This document shows, piece after piece, positions 53,092-64,000 of a stretch of DNA of 64,000 nt; within the stretch, counting starts at the first letter, position 1; each line of letters starts with the position of its first letter. The notes under the pieces were generated by a model. That model made no database searches, was not told the DNA's origin, and saw only the letters and a list, made by a program, of their open reading frames with translations. The DNA is taken from the NCBI GenBank assembly GCA_022575985.1, contig JAKSXM010000269.1, forward strand, positions 62,001 through 126,000, read 5' to 3'. Both the position numbers and the translations under genes were made by a program. The DNA comes from Anagrus nilaparvatae (lineage: Eukaryota > Arthropoda > Insecta > Hymenoptera > Mymaridae).

Positions 53092-54317
53092 TAAATTCGG
53101 TAATTTTTCGCGAATAATGAGATGCTATTTTTTTTTATAAGATAAATTAAAAATTTTTTTTTCTTCAAAATTTAAGCTTTTTTCTAATTTAAAAACTTAA
53201 AAATTTTTTTTTTAATTAATAATTAATAGAAATTAAAGTTAAAAATAATAAAAAGTTAAATTATAAAGAAAAATCGAGAGTGAATGTGTGTGAGAATATT
53301 TAGATGCCGGTATATGACACTCAGACGCGACTAATTTCGTCGCGCGCTTATATACTGACATAAATTTACGCACCCACTAGGGCAAATTGAAAAATTTTTT
53401 TTTTGATTATAATTCTTTGTTTTTGATACATATTACATAAAATTAATTTAAAATCACAATTTTAACTTTAATTAACACTGTAAAAATTTAATTCCAAAAA
53501 TAATTATATAAAATACAAAATTTTTTTTTCTCTTCAGCAAATTCATAAAATTTTACCCTTTATAATACACGAAAATTTTTTTTTGTTGTCTGTATAGTAC
53601 ACTGAGTGCACGGCGTTGTTAAAAAAATAAGTTAATACTAACATAAGTCGAAAATTTTATTTTTAATTATAATATTTTTATTACATTATTATCATATATT
53701 TTTTTCATATTTTATTATTATATTATTTTTATTATTTATTTCTTATATATATATAACATTCCTCATTTTCTTACCTGTTTAATGAGTTTTGCGAGTTGTA
53801 AAACTTATTATATCCTATCATAACGACGTAGCGACATCACGACAATCAGCTGTCCCATTTTAACCCTTTATTTAAAATTATAAAATTTTTTTTTTGGGGA
53901 AATTTTCGCTTTTCTCGAAAATTTTTTTTTAAGGGGGAGGTGATAGTCATCAAAGAAGCTGCAGTTAATTAGGTTATAACAGGATAAATGAAAGATAATA
54001 ATTTTTTTTAGAAAACGAATAATAAAATTTTTTTTTAAGGATGTTAATGATAAAAAAGTCGTAAATTATTTTTTTTTGAAAATTTTGCTATAAAATAATA
54101 ATAAAATTTTGAAATTGCCGTACAGAAGATAAAGCTTAGACAATAAAATTTTCTTTTTGACGAAGTCATTGATAATTAAAGTAAAAATTTTTTTTTGTAA
54201 TAAAATTTTTTTTTACAAAATATTCGAAACCTTATTATAAGAAAGTAATAAAATAAAATATTTTTTTTTTGAATTGAACAGTTTAGATCAAAAATTTTTT
54301 TTTTGCGTTTTGACAAA
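53092..54317 (+). other. Untranslated leader of the young Gypsy element
   Basis: About 1.2 kb without a supported ORF, rich in poly(T) runs of 7-9; may contain packaging and translation signals. Confidence 0.5.
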
Positions 54318-56878
54318 ATGTTTCCACAAAATAAAAAAGCTGCAAACAAAAATGTAGTGAAAACCTATTGTAATCAAAAACACATTAAAGATATTAAAGT
54401 CGCTATTAACAAATTAGAAGGTTGGGCAGTTTACCAGAGAGCAGACACTTTAGGTCTCTCTCATAAGGGTACATTTGACGACGTGAAAAATAGGATATTT
54501 AGGTATGAAGCATTAACTTTGGATAAAAATGCTCCCCTAAAATGGGATAGGTCAGTAGACGAAAAAAATCCCGGGGACGCACCCTTTACCTTACAAACCG
54601 CGTATACTGAGGTATCATATGACGAAATCAGAAATGTTTCTGCTACTAGTTCGGAAAGTAGAGGCAATCTAGATAATAGTCAACATATCTCAGAAATACG
54701 CGATATAAGATTAAATATTCCGAGCTCTGCCAATAATAATCCAGTAAATACACAAGTTACGACTGCGCCCCTGCCAGCTAACACGTCAACCCCTGTTAGT
54801 GTAACTACAGCCCCAATCACGACAAGCGCAATTAATAATAATTTAATACGACCAACGTATACTCAAGGAGGCCCTAGAGTAACTTCTAGGATTGTAGGAA
54901 CTTCTACATTCATACAAGAAGATCCTTCAGGCCTAAGGGTCAACAATAATTTATACCAGGGATTAAATATCCCTCGTATGAGTATGTTCGATTTTTATAA
55001 CCAACAATACGCTTATAATTATATGAACTATAGGACTCCTGCCTCACAATTCGAAACTATACCTGTCAGTAGACCTCCAATAAGGACCAATCAAAATCTT
55101 GATAGTTTTTATTGGGATTACGAAGGCATGAGAAGACTAGAAAATGCCACTTATAATTTGACTAGATCAAATCAAGACGTGCCCTTAAGACAAACTTATG
55201 AACCAGAGAATGATGCTAATTTAATGGCACATTCAACACATAATGAAAACATAGAAGAAAATTTTATCGACAACCAACAGAATCAAAATGAAATACCACC
55301 TACAGAATTTGAGCAAGAAAGGGCACGTTCACAAATTATAGCAGAATGGGAACTTTTGCAAGACGAACGAACAAAAGTTCACCAGGAAGCTCTAAGATTA
55401 AGCCAAGAAAGAGAACGAATAGAAAATGAAAAACAAAATTTTATCCAAGCCCAAGTCAACGCAGAAACGTTAAGAATAAAAGAACTCGAGAAAAGTATTA
55501 ATAAACAGCCAAAAGAAAGCTCGAATAAGAATAACGACGTGTCGGATGAGGAATTATTAGACAGTGACAGCAGTAGTGAGCCATTAGAAAGAGAAGGTCA
55601 TAAGAAGGTTAAAAAAACTCTTGAATTATCAGATGCTGCTAAGAAAGTTGCTACCAGGACCCTAAGGGACTGGACATTGAAATTTGATGGTGATACAGAA
55701 AAAGCATCTGATTTTCTCGATAAATTATCCGACTGTCAAGAAAGCTCTGGTCTTACTTTCCAGCAAATAAAATATGCCTTATCGGCTATTTTAGACAAAC
55801 AAGCAGGCATATGGTATAGAACTGAGAAGAAAACTCTCAAATCCTGGAATGAACTAGAACAAGCTTTTATTGACAGATTTATACCTCCTCGCGACGACGA
55901 AGATTACATAGACGAGCTTAAGAATCGGACTCAAGGTAAAAATGAAAATATGGCGACGTTTTTACTAAATTCAAAGCAATATCAGATAAATTACAAGAAA
56001 AATTATCCGAAAGGCGTTTAGTTAAAATGGCGCTACGCGTTTTACACCCAGAGTACCAAAAATACATGGGTAATTACCAGCAAACTAATGAAATTACTAG
56101 CTTTAAGACTTTACTAGAATTAGGAAAAAAGCATGAACAAGCCACAGAAATACGCTCAAGATACACTGCTCCTAAGTCAAAAGACAAAATGATCATGCCA
56201 GAAGTCGCGTATGAAGAAAAATCAACAAAAACAAAAATTGCAGCAATTCAAACAAGCTCTGACCCGCCAACCCCCGTTACAACTACAGAAACGGCTGTCA
56301 AGGGTAAAGGTGGTAAAAAAGGCAAGAAAAAGGCACAAAATAAAGAAACTGAACAAAACGGTGAAGTGGCTGCGATTACTACAGCTGGAAATAATAACCA
56401 ACAACAGCAAAAACCTGCTCAGCAAGTGCAAAACCAGCAGCAGCAACAAAACCAGCAACAAGGTTTTCAACAAAATCAAATGCATCAGCCACGACCTCGT
56501 AGACCTAATTTTGCACAGGGTGGTTTCCAGCAACAAGGTAACTTGCCATTCTATCCTAGAATGCCAGGTGGACCACAATTTGCGGCAAACCCTCAACAAA
56601 ATTTTGACCCCTATTACGTAAATCAAAACCAATGGCAAAGTAATTACAGGCCAAGACAACAATTTAACGCCCCACGCCAGAACTATAATCAACAGTACAT
56701 TAGAACCCCCTTCAGTGGTAATTGTACATTATGCTCTCAGGTAGGACACAAGGCTAGAGCCTGTCCTCAACTGGGAAATAGATTAGTTTGTTTTGGATGT
56801 GGTACGTTAGATGTAACTTTTCCCAATTGCCCCAGTTGTTTAGCAAAAAAGAATCAGGCTATGGGAAACTGGCAATAG
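54318..56878 (+). CDS. gag: gag of the young Gypsy element, one frame break
   Basis: Capsid/nucleocapsid precursor. From ATG 54318 (MFPQNKKAANKN) the first frame runs to 56021 and contains an N-terminal helical region, a Thr/Pro/Asn-rich linker, a coiled coil (~residues 345-395) and the Retrotrans_gag region (RDWTLKFDGDTEKASDFLDK, FIDRFIPPRDDEDYIDELKN). The frame then changes near 55965-55975 (T5 run) into 56027-56878, which continues the capsid end, a Lys/Gln-rich spacer and a double zinc knuckle (CTLCSQVGHKARAC and CFGCG…CPSC). The stop at 56878 lies within the overlap with pol. Confidence 0.85.
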
Positions 56879-59800
56879 GAGGGCGCAAGTGCTCCAACGA
56901 CCTCCAGTTCACAATAAACGGAGCGAGTAATAATAATTTTAAAATTAATAGAGTAAAATTCGATAATGAAAATATTAAAGTTAAATTAAATAAAAATGAA
57001 ATAAATGACCAGGAATATTTAATAAGTTTTGACGACGAAAATGAAATTGAACCCGATTATGCCCTTATAAGTATGGAAGAAAAAGATGAGTTAATAAAAG
57101 AATTTTTAAGTGATAAGAAAGAAACTAAAAGTCCTGAGAAAGAAAATATTGACAAAGAAGTAATTAAAAATGAAATTATTGACCCTAATAAAATTCACGG
57201 AGTTAAAAATGGTGCTATTCCTAAATATCTATGGCCAAGATTGGAAAATGAACCATTAAGCTCTGAGATTAGAATAGGAGAATTAGTTTCTAAAATTCAA
57301 GAAACTTTGCCAATAGATATGCGACCTCCTACTAACAATATAATGAAAAAGTCACGACAGCAAGAAACTGATGAAGCACCGGTACCAGCTGAAATCAGTG
57401 AAATTCTAGCGGATTTAAAAAGGTTAGATATTGCTGCTATGACGACAGATAATAGGTTATTTTTTGATATTGTTATAGGGAACGTTCATATTAAAGCATT
57501 ATGTGATACAGGATCCAATGGCTCGTATTTAGGCCCAAAATTTTATGAAAATTTTAAACATAAGTTCAAGCCTTTAAATAATACAGCTATGGTGAATGCC
57601 ACAGGACAAATTTCACCTATCACTGAAAAATTAAGAGTAAGTTTCCATATAGATGGGTTAGACGGTAATATTGATTTGAAAGTTGCGAAAGATATTAAAT
57701 ACGAAATGGTCTTAGGTATGGATTTTACAATATTATTTAAAATTGAAGTATATGCGGCAGGACATGAATGGAGAGTAAGAGATAATAACAAAAAATGGCA
57801 TCGGTTTAGTACTAACGACAATACAAATAATTTACAATTATACGGAGAATGTGCGGGTATAGAGGAAATTACAATAGATCAGAAAGAAGAAATTGATAAA
57901 GTTTTAAAAGAATGTCTCCCCCCACTCCCCATGCCCTTAGGAAAAACACACTTAATTAAACATAAAATTAGGGTGAAACCTGATGCCATTCCAGTAAGAC
58001 ACAAAGTAAGACGTATGTCACCAAAATTACTGGATTTAGCGATTGAGGAAGCTAAAAAATGGATCAAACTAGGTGTAGTCGAATATTCTAACAGTTCTTG
58101 GTGCAGTGCACCATTAATGGTTCCTAGTAAACCAGCAGGAACCTGGAGGATGTGCGTGGACTATCGCGACCTCAATAAAGTGACTGAAAAAGATTCGTAT
58201 CCATTACCAAATTTGGACGCTTCTTTGGATAAGCTCAGAAAAGCTCGTTTTCTGTCCAAAATTGATTTATCCAAAGCCTTCCACCAATGCCCCCTAGAGG
58301 AAACATCAAAAATGTACACTGCGTTTGCACTCCCAGGGCTTGGTTTACTCCAATTCACCAGAATACCGTTTGGAGTTACTGATGGACCAAAAACCTTCCA
58401 AAGATTGATGGATCGCATCATTACACCTGACCTAGAACCATTTGTATTGACATACCAAGACGACATAGTCATAGCGACAGAAACTTTTGAACAGCACCTG
58501 CAATATCTTAGAATAGTCTTGAAAAAGTTGGTGGACGCTGGACTTTCAATAAACCCCGATAAATGCGATTTGGGTTGCAAAGAAATTTTATATTTAGGGT
58601 TTATCTTAGATGCAAACGGGCTAAGACCTGATAAAGAGAAAATAAGACCAGTTTTAGAATACCCAGCCCCCACTAACTTGAAAGAGCTCAGACGATTTTT
58701 GGGTATGGTAGGATGGTATTCAAGATTTATCGACAAAGTTGCTGAGTTAAAATTACCCTTAGTAAAATTATTACACAAAGATGTTAAATGGACTTGGGGC
58801 GAAGAGCAACAAGAATCTTTTGAAAAATTAAAAATGGCCTTAGTAAGTACACCTGTATTAGCTAGGCCAGATTTTTCAAAAAGATTCACAGTACAAACAG
58901 ACGCCAGCGACGAATCTTTGGGTGCTGTTTTAACTCAACAACACGACGACGGTGAACACCCAATCGTCTATATAAGTCGAGTGTTAAGCGACGCAGAAAA
59001 AAATTATAGCGCCACCGAACGAGAATGTTTAGCACTAATTTGGGCCATAAAAAGGTTTAGACCTTATTTAGAAGGTTATAATTTCACAGCCATTACCGAC
59101 CACTCTAGTCTAAAATGGCTGAATAAATTAAAAGAACCTACAGGACGCTTAGCACGTTGGGCCCTAGAATTGCAACAATGGGATTTCGACATTCAATATC
59201 GGAAAGGTTGCTTAAATTATGTTCCTGACGCCTTATCTCGAATTTCATATAAAGAATTAAGAGACCAATGTAAGGAAGATGAATTAGACTTTTTAACCAT
59301 ATTAGAAGAAATTATCGACAAATGGTATTTACGTAGATTAGAAGAAATAAAAACTTGGCCCTGGAAATTCCCTGATTGGCAAATTCACGACAACAGAATT
59401 TATATACACCGAAAAGATTATCTCCTAGACCCAGTAAGTGGCGAGGACAATAATTGGAAGTTAGTTTTGCCCTTAGAGTGGCGACAAAGAGCTTTAAACG
59501 AAGTTCATCACGAACCATTCACAGGTCACTATGGAATCGCAAAAACTTACGACAGACTAGCGAGAACTTATTTTTGGCCAGGAATGTACCACGATACCTT
59601 GGAATACGTTACAAGTTGTATAGAATGCCAAAGGCATAAGTCTGTGCAGACAGGCCCACAAGGTCTTATGGGTAAACGTATCGTGGAAACACCCTGGACG
59701 GTCGTAGCAGCTGACTGCATGGAATTTCCCAGGAGCAAAAGTGGATTCAAATACCTGGTTGTTTTTCAAGACTTGTTTACTAAAATGATAGAATTAAAAC

Positions 59801-60009
59801 CGCTTAGAAAACAAGACGGTAAAAATATAGCACAAGCGTTTGAGGAACTAATATTATTTAGATGGGAAACTCCAGAATATTTTTTAGCAGATAATGGGAA
59901 AGAATTCGATAACGACTTGGTAAAAACGTTTAAAGGAATATGGCGTAAGGTTTATAACCACCCCCCCCTACTTCCCCCAAGCAAACGTTGTCGAACGCCA
60001 AAACCGTAA
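56788..60009 (+). CDS. pol: pol of the young Gypsy element: protease, RT, RNase H, integrase (N-terminal and core)
   Basis: Overlaps gag by ~90 bases in the -1 frame, implying ribosomal frameshifting. Protease ALCDTGSNGSYLG (DTG at ~57504) with VLGMDF; RT VDYRDLNKVT, FLSKIDLSKAFHQ and YQDD (58453-58464); RNase H QTDASDESLGAVLT, ATERECLAL and TDHSSL; integrase zinc-binding H-H-C-C (59505-59635) and core with VVAADCMEF and LADNGKEF. The frame is lost in a nine-C run at about 59962-59970, just before the catalytic Glu, which is in the frame of 60020-60838. RT and RNase H are complete. Confidence 0.9.
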   Translation: MFWMWYVRCNFSQLPQLFSKKESGYGKLAIGGRKCSNDLQFTINGASNNNFKINRVKFDNENIKVKLNKNEINDQEYLISFDDENEIEPDYALISMEEKDELIKEFLSDKKETKSPEKENIDKEVIKNEIIDPNKIHGVKNGAIPKYLWPRLENEPLSSEIRIGELVSKIQETLPIDMRPPTNNIMKKSRQQETDEAPVPAEISEILADLKRLDIAAMTTDNRLFFDIVIGNVHIKALCDTGSNGSYLGPKFYENFKHKFKPLNNTAMVNATGQISPITEKLRVSFHIDGLDGNIDLKVAKDIKYEMVLGMDFTILFKIEVYAAGHEWRVRDNNKKWHRFSTNDNTNNLQLYGECAGIEEITIDQKEEIDKVLKECLPPLPMPLGKTHLIKHKIRVKPDAIPVRHKVRRMSPKLLDLAIEEAKKWIKLGVVEYSNSSWCSAPLMVPSKPAGTWRMCVDYRDLNKVTEKDSYPLPNLDASLDKLRKARFLSKIDLSKAFHQCPLEETSKMYTAFALPGLGLLQFTRIPFGVTDGPKTFQRLMDRIITPDLEPFVLTYQDDIVIATETFEQHLQYLRIVLKKLVDAGLSINPDKCDLGCKEILYLGFILDANGLRPDKEKIRPVLEYPAPTNLKELRRFLGMVGWYSRFIDKVAELKLPLVKLLHKDVKWTWGEEQQESFEKLKMALVSTPVLARPDFSKRFTVQTDASDESLGAVLTQQHDDGEHPIVYISRVLSDAEKNYSATERECLALIWAIKRFRPYLEGYNFTAITDHSSLKWLNKLKEPTGRLARWALELQQWDFDIQYRKGCLNYVPDALSRISYKELRDQCKEDELDFLTILEEIIDKWYLRRLEEIKTWPWKFPDWQIHDNRIYIHRKDYLLDPVSGEDNNWKLVLPLEWRQRALNEVHHEPFTGHYGIAKTYDRLARTYFWPGMYHDTLEYVTSCIECQRHKSVQTGPQGLMGKRIVETPWTVVAADCMEFPRSKSGFKYLVVFQDLFTKMIELKPLRKQDGKNIAQAFEELILFRWETPEYFLADNGKEFDNDLVKTFKGIWRKVYNHPPLLPPSKRCRTPKP

Positions 60010-60019
60010 CCTAAAAACC

Positions 60020-60838
60020 ATGATCAGAATATTCATAGGGTCAGACCATCGAAATTGGGACCTTCACTTGCATGAATTTAGGCATGCGGTAAACACTGCT
60101 AAACAAGAATCGACTAAAGTTTCCCCTGCATTTTTAAATTATGGAAGACAACCAAAACCAGTTAAAAGTTTACGTCGAGAATTAGAATTAGAAAACGAAA
60201 AAAATACAATAGAAGTACATAAGTTAGACCCCGAATTATGGAAAGATAGGTTAAAAAGATTGAAATTTTTAAGGGACTTAGTAGCTAAATATATTGACGA
60301 CGCTAGAGAGAAACAAAAATTAAATTACGATAAAGGTAGGAAGGATGTAATTTTTAGGGAGGGGGAAATGGTTCTTAGAAAGACCCAGTGTTTATCTTCA
60401 ACGGATAAACATTTTGCCGCTAAGCTTGCGCCTCGAAACGAGGAACCTACAAAAATCACTAAAGTGTTGTCAACTAACACTTATGAAGTAGACTCTCCCA
60501 GTAGATTACCCAAAGTTCACGTGTCACAGCTACGTCGATTTAAACCTCCTTTCCAAATTAACGAGAATAATTTAAAATCAATAGATAATGATGAAAATAT
60601 TAATGAAAATTTCAGAAGAACTAGTAATGGACCTGTCAATGGAAGAAGACTGGTGGTGGGACCTACAGGAGAGTGTAGACGAGAAACGACTATACAGCGA
60701 GGCATCAACCCCTCCGATGAGTCCAGACTCTCTAAATCAAACCTCAAGCCCCAAAACCTCACTGATAACGACTCAATTACCCCAAATAGAGCCGTTAGAA
60801 GACCAGGCTTGCGCCCTCGGCCCATACCCCGACATTAA
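60020..60838 (+). CDS. Integrase C-terminal part of the young Gypsy element
   Basis: Continues the integrase after the C-run break: ERQNRNLKTMI-type context just upstream (alternative frame, ~59990-60025), then FRHAVNTAKQESTKVSPAFL, a long basic helix, a GEMVLRKTQ strand and KVHVSQLRRFKPPF, the usual end of Gypsy integrases. The tail after ~60550 is polar and basic and overlaps the next ORF. Confidence 0.8.
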   Translation: MIRIFIGSDHRNWDLHLHEFRHAVNTAKQESTKVSPAFLNYGRQPKPVKSLRRELELENEKNTIEVHKLDPELWKDRLKRLKFLRDLVAKYIDDAREKQKLNYDKGRKDVIFREGEMVLRKTQCLSSTDKHFAAKLAPRNEEPTKITKVLSTNTYEVDSPSRLPKVHVSQLRRFKPPFQINENNLKSIDNDENINENFRRTSNGPVNGRRLVVGPTGECRRETTIQRGINPSDESRLSKSNLKPQNLTDNDSITPNRAVRRPGLRPRPIPRH

Positions 60839-61763
60839 TTCTGATTCCCATACCATCGAATATATTAATGGTATGATGTTACCACCTAAAATCACGGGTA
60901 CGGTAAAGAAACTCACAGTGGCAGAAAAACTTAGAAGACCCCATAATGTCGAAAATGTACTTAGCGAAATAAAAGAAAAAAATGACTATATGAAAATACC
61001 ATCGTTAATGAGTTTAAATATCCCAGTGCCCGATGAAATAAGGGAAAGACCACCAGCCCCAATAATAAACTTAGTACCAGCACCAATATTACTGGACGAA
61101 ATGCAAGTAAATGACGACGACGAGGACGAAAACGAAGAAGAACCGTTCATCAGGAACAGGCCGGAACGCCACTACAATGCATTCCCCCTATTCCCGATTT
61201 ACGATAATTATCAAAGTACGGGAGTTCTTTTTTCCAATTTAGACCCTGTACCCTTTGATGCTTTAGTAGACGCCCCTCATCATTGTTGTTTCAACTGCAG
61301 GCAACCAAACCATAATAGAAAACAATGCCCTGAAAATGACATTAATCTTGTCTGTCATAACTGTGGGAGACTAGGCCTGATTATGCGGGACTGCCCGAGG
61401 TGCAAAAGACCAAATGCAAGAGGCCGATATGCCACATATAAAAAGAAATGGGGAAACCAAGCAAAACCCATTTGGCAAAAGTACCCTAGCCTTTTCGCCG
61501 CCCCACCTTACGGTGACACTTGGCAAGACAACCCCAATGAAATCACTGCCTCAGACTCCAAACCACAAGTTAATGATGACGAAACGCAAGAAGCATGCGG
61601 AGAAGGCGAAGAGCCCGTAGAATTTAGGTATCAACGCCGTAGATCCTTGCTTCTTGAATTGTTCGGATTAGACCTAGACAATGTCCCATTAAGAGATCGG
61701 TTATACACTATTTATTGTCCTCTAACAAGTGCTATAACTATAGCCAGAAGACACTCCAAATAA
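60588..61763 (+). CDS. ORF3 of the young Gypsy element with a Gag-like double zinc knuckle
   Basis: 391 residues from ATG 60588, overlapping the integrase frame by 251 bases in another frame. N-terminal part Ser/Pro/acidic; an acidic run (DDDEDENEEEP) in the middle; then CFNCRQPNHNRKQC, LVCHNCGRLGLIMRDC and a CPRC end. The pattern (C-x2-C-x4-H-x4-C-P … LVC-x2-C-G … CP-x-C) is the same as in this element's own Gag (56725-56850), so ORF3 probably contains a duplicated nucleocapsid module. It occupies the env position but has no membrane segment. Likely nucleic-acid binding; role unknown. Confidence 0.7.
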   Translation: MMKILMKISEELVMDLSMEEDWWWDLQESVDEKRLYSEASTPPMSPDSLNQTSSPKTSLITTQLPQIEPLEDQACALGPYPDINSDSHTIEYINGMMLPPKITGTVKKLTVAEKLRRPHNVENVLSEIKEKNDYMKIPSLMSLNIPVPDEIRERPPAPIINLVPAPILLDEMQVNDDDEDENEEEPFIRNRPERHYNAFPLFPIYDNYQSTGVLFSNLDPVPFDALVDAPHHCCFNCRQPNHNRKQCPENDINLVCHNCGRLGLIMRDCPRCKRPNARGRYATYKKKWGNQAKPIWQKYPSLFAAPPYGDTWQDNPNEITASDSKPQVNDDETQEACGEGEEPVEFRYQRRRSLLLELFGLDLDNVPLRDRLYTIYCPLTSAITIARRHSK

Positions 61764-62409
61764 ATTAAAATTTTTTTTTGTAAACCTTTAAATTTTTTTT
61801 ATTTTTTTGTATTATTATTTTTTTTGTGACCAAAGATCAAAATAGGAAAATTCTCCTTTAAGATTAGTAACTAAAGAAAAATATGATAGGATAAAATTAA
61901 TCCAATTAAATTTAGTCACGACCTAGTCACTCATATAAATTAAAATTTAGATCAAATATTATCTTATATTATTAAAATAAACCCGTACTAATACCCTATT
62001 ACCCTAAACCCAAGAAAATGAGGAATGGATCAAAAGGTTAAAAAGACGTGAGTAACTTATTTTTGATAACATAACCGCGAGCTCGATAGATTATTAAAAT
62101 AAAGAAATTTTTGGTTTTTTTTTTTTTTTTTTGACGCGAACTTATAGGATTTTTGAAATAAGTAAAAATTTTATCTTTTCTTAGTTGAATATATTTTTTT
62201 TTGGAATTAAATTCATAAAAATTTTTTTTTGCTCTGTCTCTCTTTTAAAATAAATTTGTATATATATAGTAAATAGTAGTAATAAGTTGTACATAGTAAA
62301 TTAATTAATTAGGGACAGGAGTGATTCGGGTAGGAATAAAATGTACTCGATAGTATGAAAGTTTTTTTTTTAAAGGAGTTGAGGGCTTTCTTATTAAAGC
62401 CCCCCCTTA
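61764..62409 (+). other. 3' untranslated region of the young Gypsy element
   Basis: AT-rich with T-runs; no ORF. Confidence 0.55.
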
Positions 62410-62423
62410 AGGGGAGGGCTATT
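62410..62423 (+). promoter_or_regulatory. Polypurine tract of the young Gypsy element
   Basis: AAGGGGAGGG at 62410-62419, followed by CTAT and the LTR TG at 62424. Confidence 0.75.
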
Positions 62424-63507
62424 GTAACGTGGTTACAAACGCAGAAAAATCAAAAATAAAATTTAAAATAAATCTAACGAGCCGCCAAGAATTTATATTA
62501 AAAATATCAATTTATACTTATAAAATTTTAATACAATATAGATAAATCACGCCACACATGCACACATCAATAAAATCCTGACCAAGTCAAGATTTAGAAG
62601 AAAGTGGGGAGAGAGAAGAAGCCGGAAGACGATTGACGGCACGCGACTAAAATGACATTCGACGACTAGCTACCTGTTTATTAGGTCGCGTTTTGATTGA
62701 TTATTGAATTTTTTTATCTAGTCGTCGGCCATTATGTTAATTTTTAATTAATATTATAAAGAAATTACAATTAATAAAAAGTGAACTGATTAATTTGAAT
62801 ACGGATTTTTGTCGTGAAAATATAAGTGAATTTTAAAAGAATTGAAGAAAAGATTTCAAAGGCAAAATCGATTCTCTTGCATTGATTTTATATTACAAGA
62901 TACATAATTATCTAGACACGAGGTGTCAAGTTTTATAATATTCGTCGGGAGATAATCTATATGATAAAAGAAAAGTGTTGATATTATTGTTTTATAATAA
63001 ACTTTTTAAGAAGAAAAGTAAAAGATCATCATTCAGCAGTTATGTCAGAAATAAAGAAAACTGGAGTTATAGAAAATGAAAATGAAGAAGGTAGGTCTTC
63101 AACTCCTATAAAAGTGAAAAATATGTGTGTGTGTCGCGACTAAGAAATTACATTATTTTAATTGATAATAAAAGGACATTTTGGTGATTATCTTTAATAA
63201 AAGACATTTTAGTTTATAGTTTGATTACATTTATATTTTTATATTTTTTTGAATAAAGCTAATGATTTTGTGTTTTAATAGAAATTAATTAGTGTTAAGT
63301 TTATTTAAATAAAAATAATAGCATCTCTCCCTTTTTCTATGAAAATTCCCCCGACCTTGATAATTATTCTCTTTCTCATTTCAGCATATGGTATATATTG
63401 GTAAGTCCCGCGCATAGCAACGAACACGCATGATTTTAATAAAGGTAAAAATTTTGATAAATTCATAATGCGCTTATTTCTGCAAGGCCGGAAATAATCA
63501 CATTACA
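62424..63507 (+). repeat. 3' LTR of the young Gypsy element
   Basis: Same length and almost identical to 51995-53078, ending ATTACA, followed by CCTT. Confidence 0.93.
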
Positions 63508-64000
63508 CCTTGCTTAATTTTCGATGATCTTGATTTTTTTATATATTTTTTAAATTTTAGTTTTTCACTTTTTTGTCACTTTTTTTTTAAATTAATTATA
63601 CACTTGTAAATTTGCCTCCTGAACCATCTGGCTAACGAAGGACCATGAAAAATATTGGCTAATTGGCTCATTAATAATTGACATGTTCAGGATAATTAGG
63701 TGACAATAAATATTAACACTTTTCTTGTAATTAATAAAATGCAAGTTTATTGAAAAATAGTAATGATAATACTGCTTATTGACGCTACCTCTCTCACATA
63801 ATTTCATAAGTTAACGAAACACTATACAAATATATTAACATAAATGATTTATAATAACTAAGTTAAATTAGATGTCAAATTCACCAAATAATTCGGAAGG
63901 ACACGTTAACTTGATAAATAATAATACTAAAAAACATAATTAAACTTTTGACAATTATAAAAAATTAATTGAAGACAATTGATAAGAACGATGTTTAATG
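63508..64000. other. Right flank, no gene seen
   Basis: AT-rich unique-looking DNA; a 71-codon minus-strand frame at 63592-63807 has no recognisable feature and is not supported. Confidence 0.5.

Larger units (their letters stand above)
51995..63507 (+). mobile_element. Young Ty3/Gypsy LTR retrotransposon (11.5 kb) with three ORFs
   Basis: Near-identical LTRs of ~1084 bp at each end, TGTAACG…ATTACA, flanked by CCTT on both sides (51991-51994, 63508-63511). It has a tRNA-Lys-type primer site, gag, pol and a third ORF in place of env, then a polypurine tract. High LTR identity suggests recent insertion, although gag and the integrase each carry a frame break in short homopolymer runs. Confidence 0.95.

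Noticed and set aside
56211..56692. Overlapping frames on both strands in the Gln-rich part of gag
   Set aside because: Shadows of the Lys/Gln-rich spacer of the real gag frame.

Overview
The window looks like a stretch of insect (or close arthropod) nuclear genome. It is very AT-rich, has short GT-AG introns and long homopolymer runs, and carries a de novo DNA methyltransferase (DNMT3-type) gene together with PIF/Harbinger, BEL/Pao, Ty3/Gypsy, LINE and SINE-like insertions. No single-copy marker fixes the order; Hymenoptera or Hemiptera would fit because both can carry DNMT3. There is one host gene (minus strand, about 0.3-5.4 kb). Almost everything else is nested mobile DNA.

Layout. 1-321: poly(A)-tailed end of a retroposon. 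344-5364: multi-exon DNMT3-like gene on the minus strand, with a THAP-like start, two PWWP domains, an ADD finger and the start of the methyltransferase domain; it runs off the left edge and has an intronic MITE at 3794-4371. 5682-8605 and 10769-43468 are two arms of a ~2.92-kb inverted duplication of PIF/Harbinger sequence (3' half of its SANT/Myb accessory gene plus a spacer holding a RAP-domain fragment). The right arm continues into the Harbinger transposase (43755-45413, minus). The right arm is split by a single huge LTR element.

That element (12281-42053, 29,773 bp, GTTA target duplication, near-identical 720-bp LTRs) is the centre of interest. It is a Ty3/Gypsy, errantivirus-like retroelement with gag, protease, RT/RNase H/integrase and an F-type envelope-like gene. 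It also carries a cargo not expected in a retroelement: an OTU-type cysteine protease domain and AT-hooks inside pol, a DEDDh 3'-5' exonuclease, and on the opposite strand a spliced F-box/LRR gene, a spliced JmjC + C2H2 zinc-finger gene, a spliced small membrane protein and two coiled-coil genes. Two related AT-hook genes precede env, and several kb of 36-bp, ~150-bp and ~135-bp tandem repeats separate the gene blocks. A plausible reading is that the sense-strand genes give the replication cycle (plus a possible cDNA/RNA proofreading or nuclease activity) while the antisense, intron-bearing genes act on host chromatin and ubiquitin pathways.

Right of the Harbinger: a foldback MITE (45915-47188) interrupted by a tRNA-headed SINE-like insertion (46027-46732); a decayed BEL/Pao copy (47326-51118) abutting an antisense BEL fragment and cut by a LINE 3' end (51119-51905, minus); then a young 11.5-kb Ty3/Gypsy element (51995-63507, CCTT duplication) with gag, pol and a third ORF carrying a second copy of the Gag-type double zinc knuckle. 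Several reading-frame breaks in recent elements fall in homopolymer runs, so some may be assembly errors.
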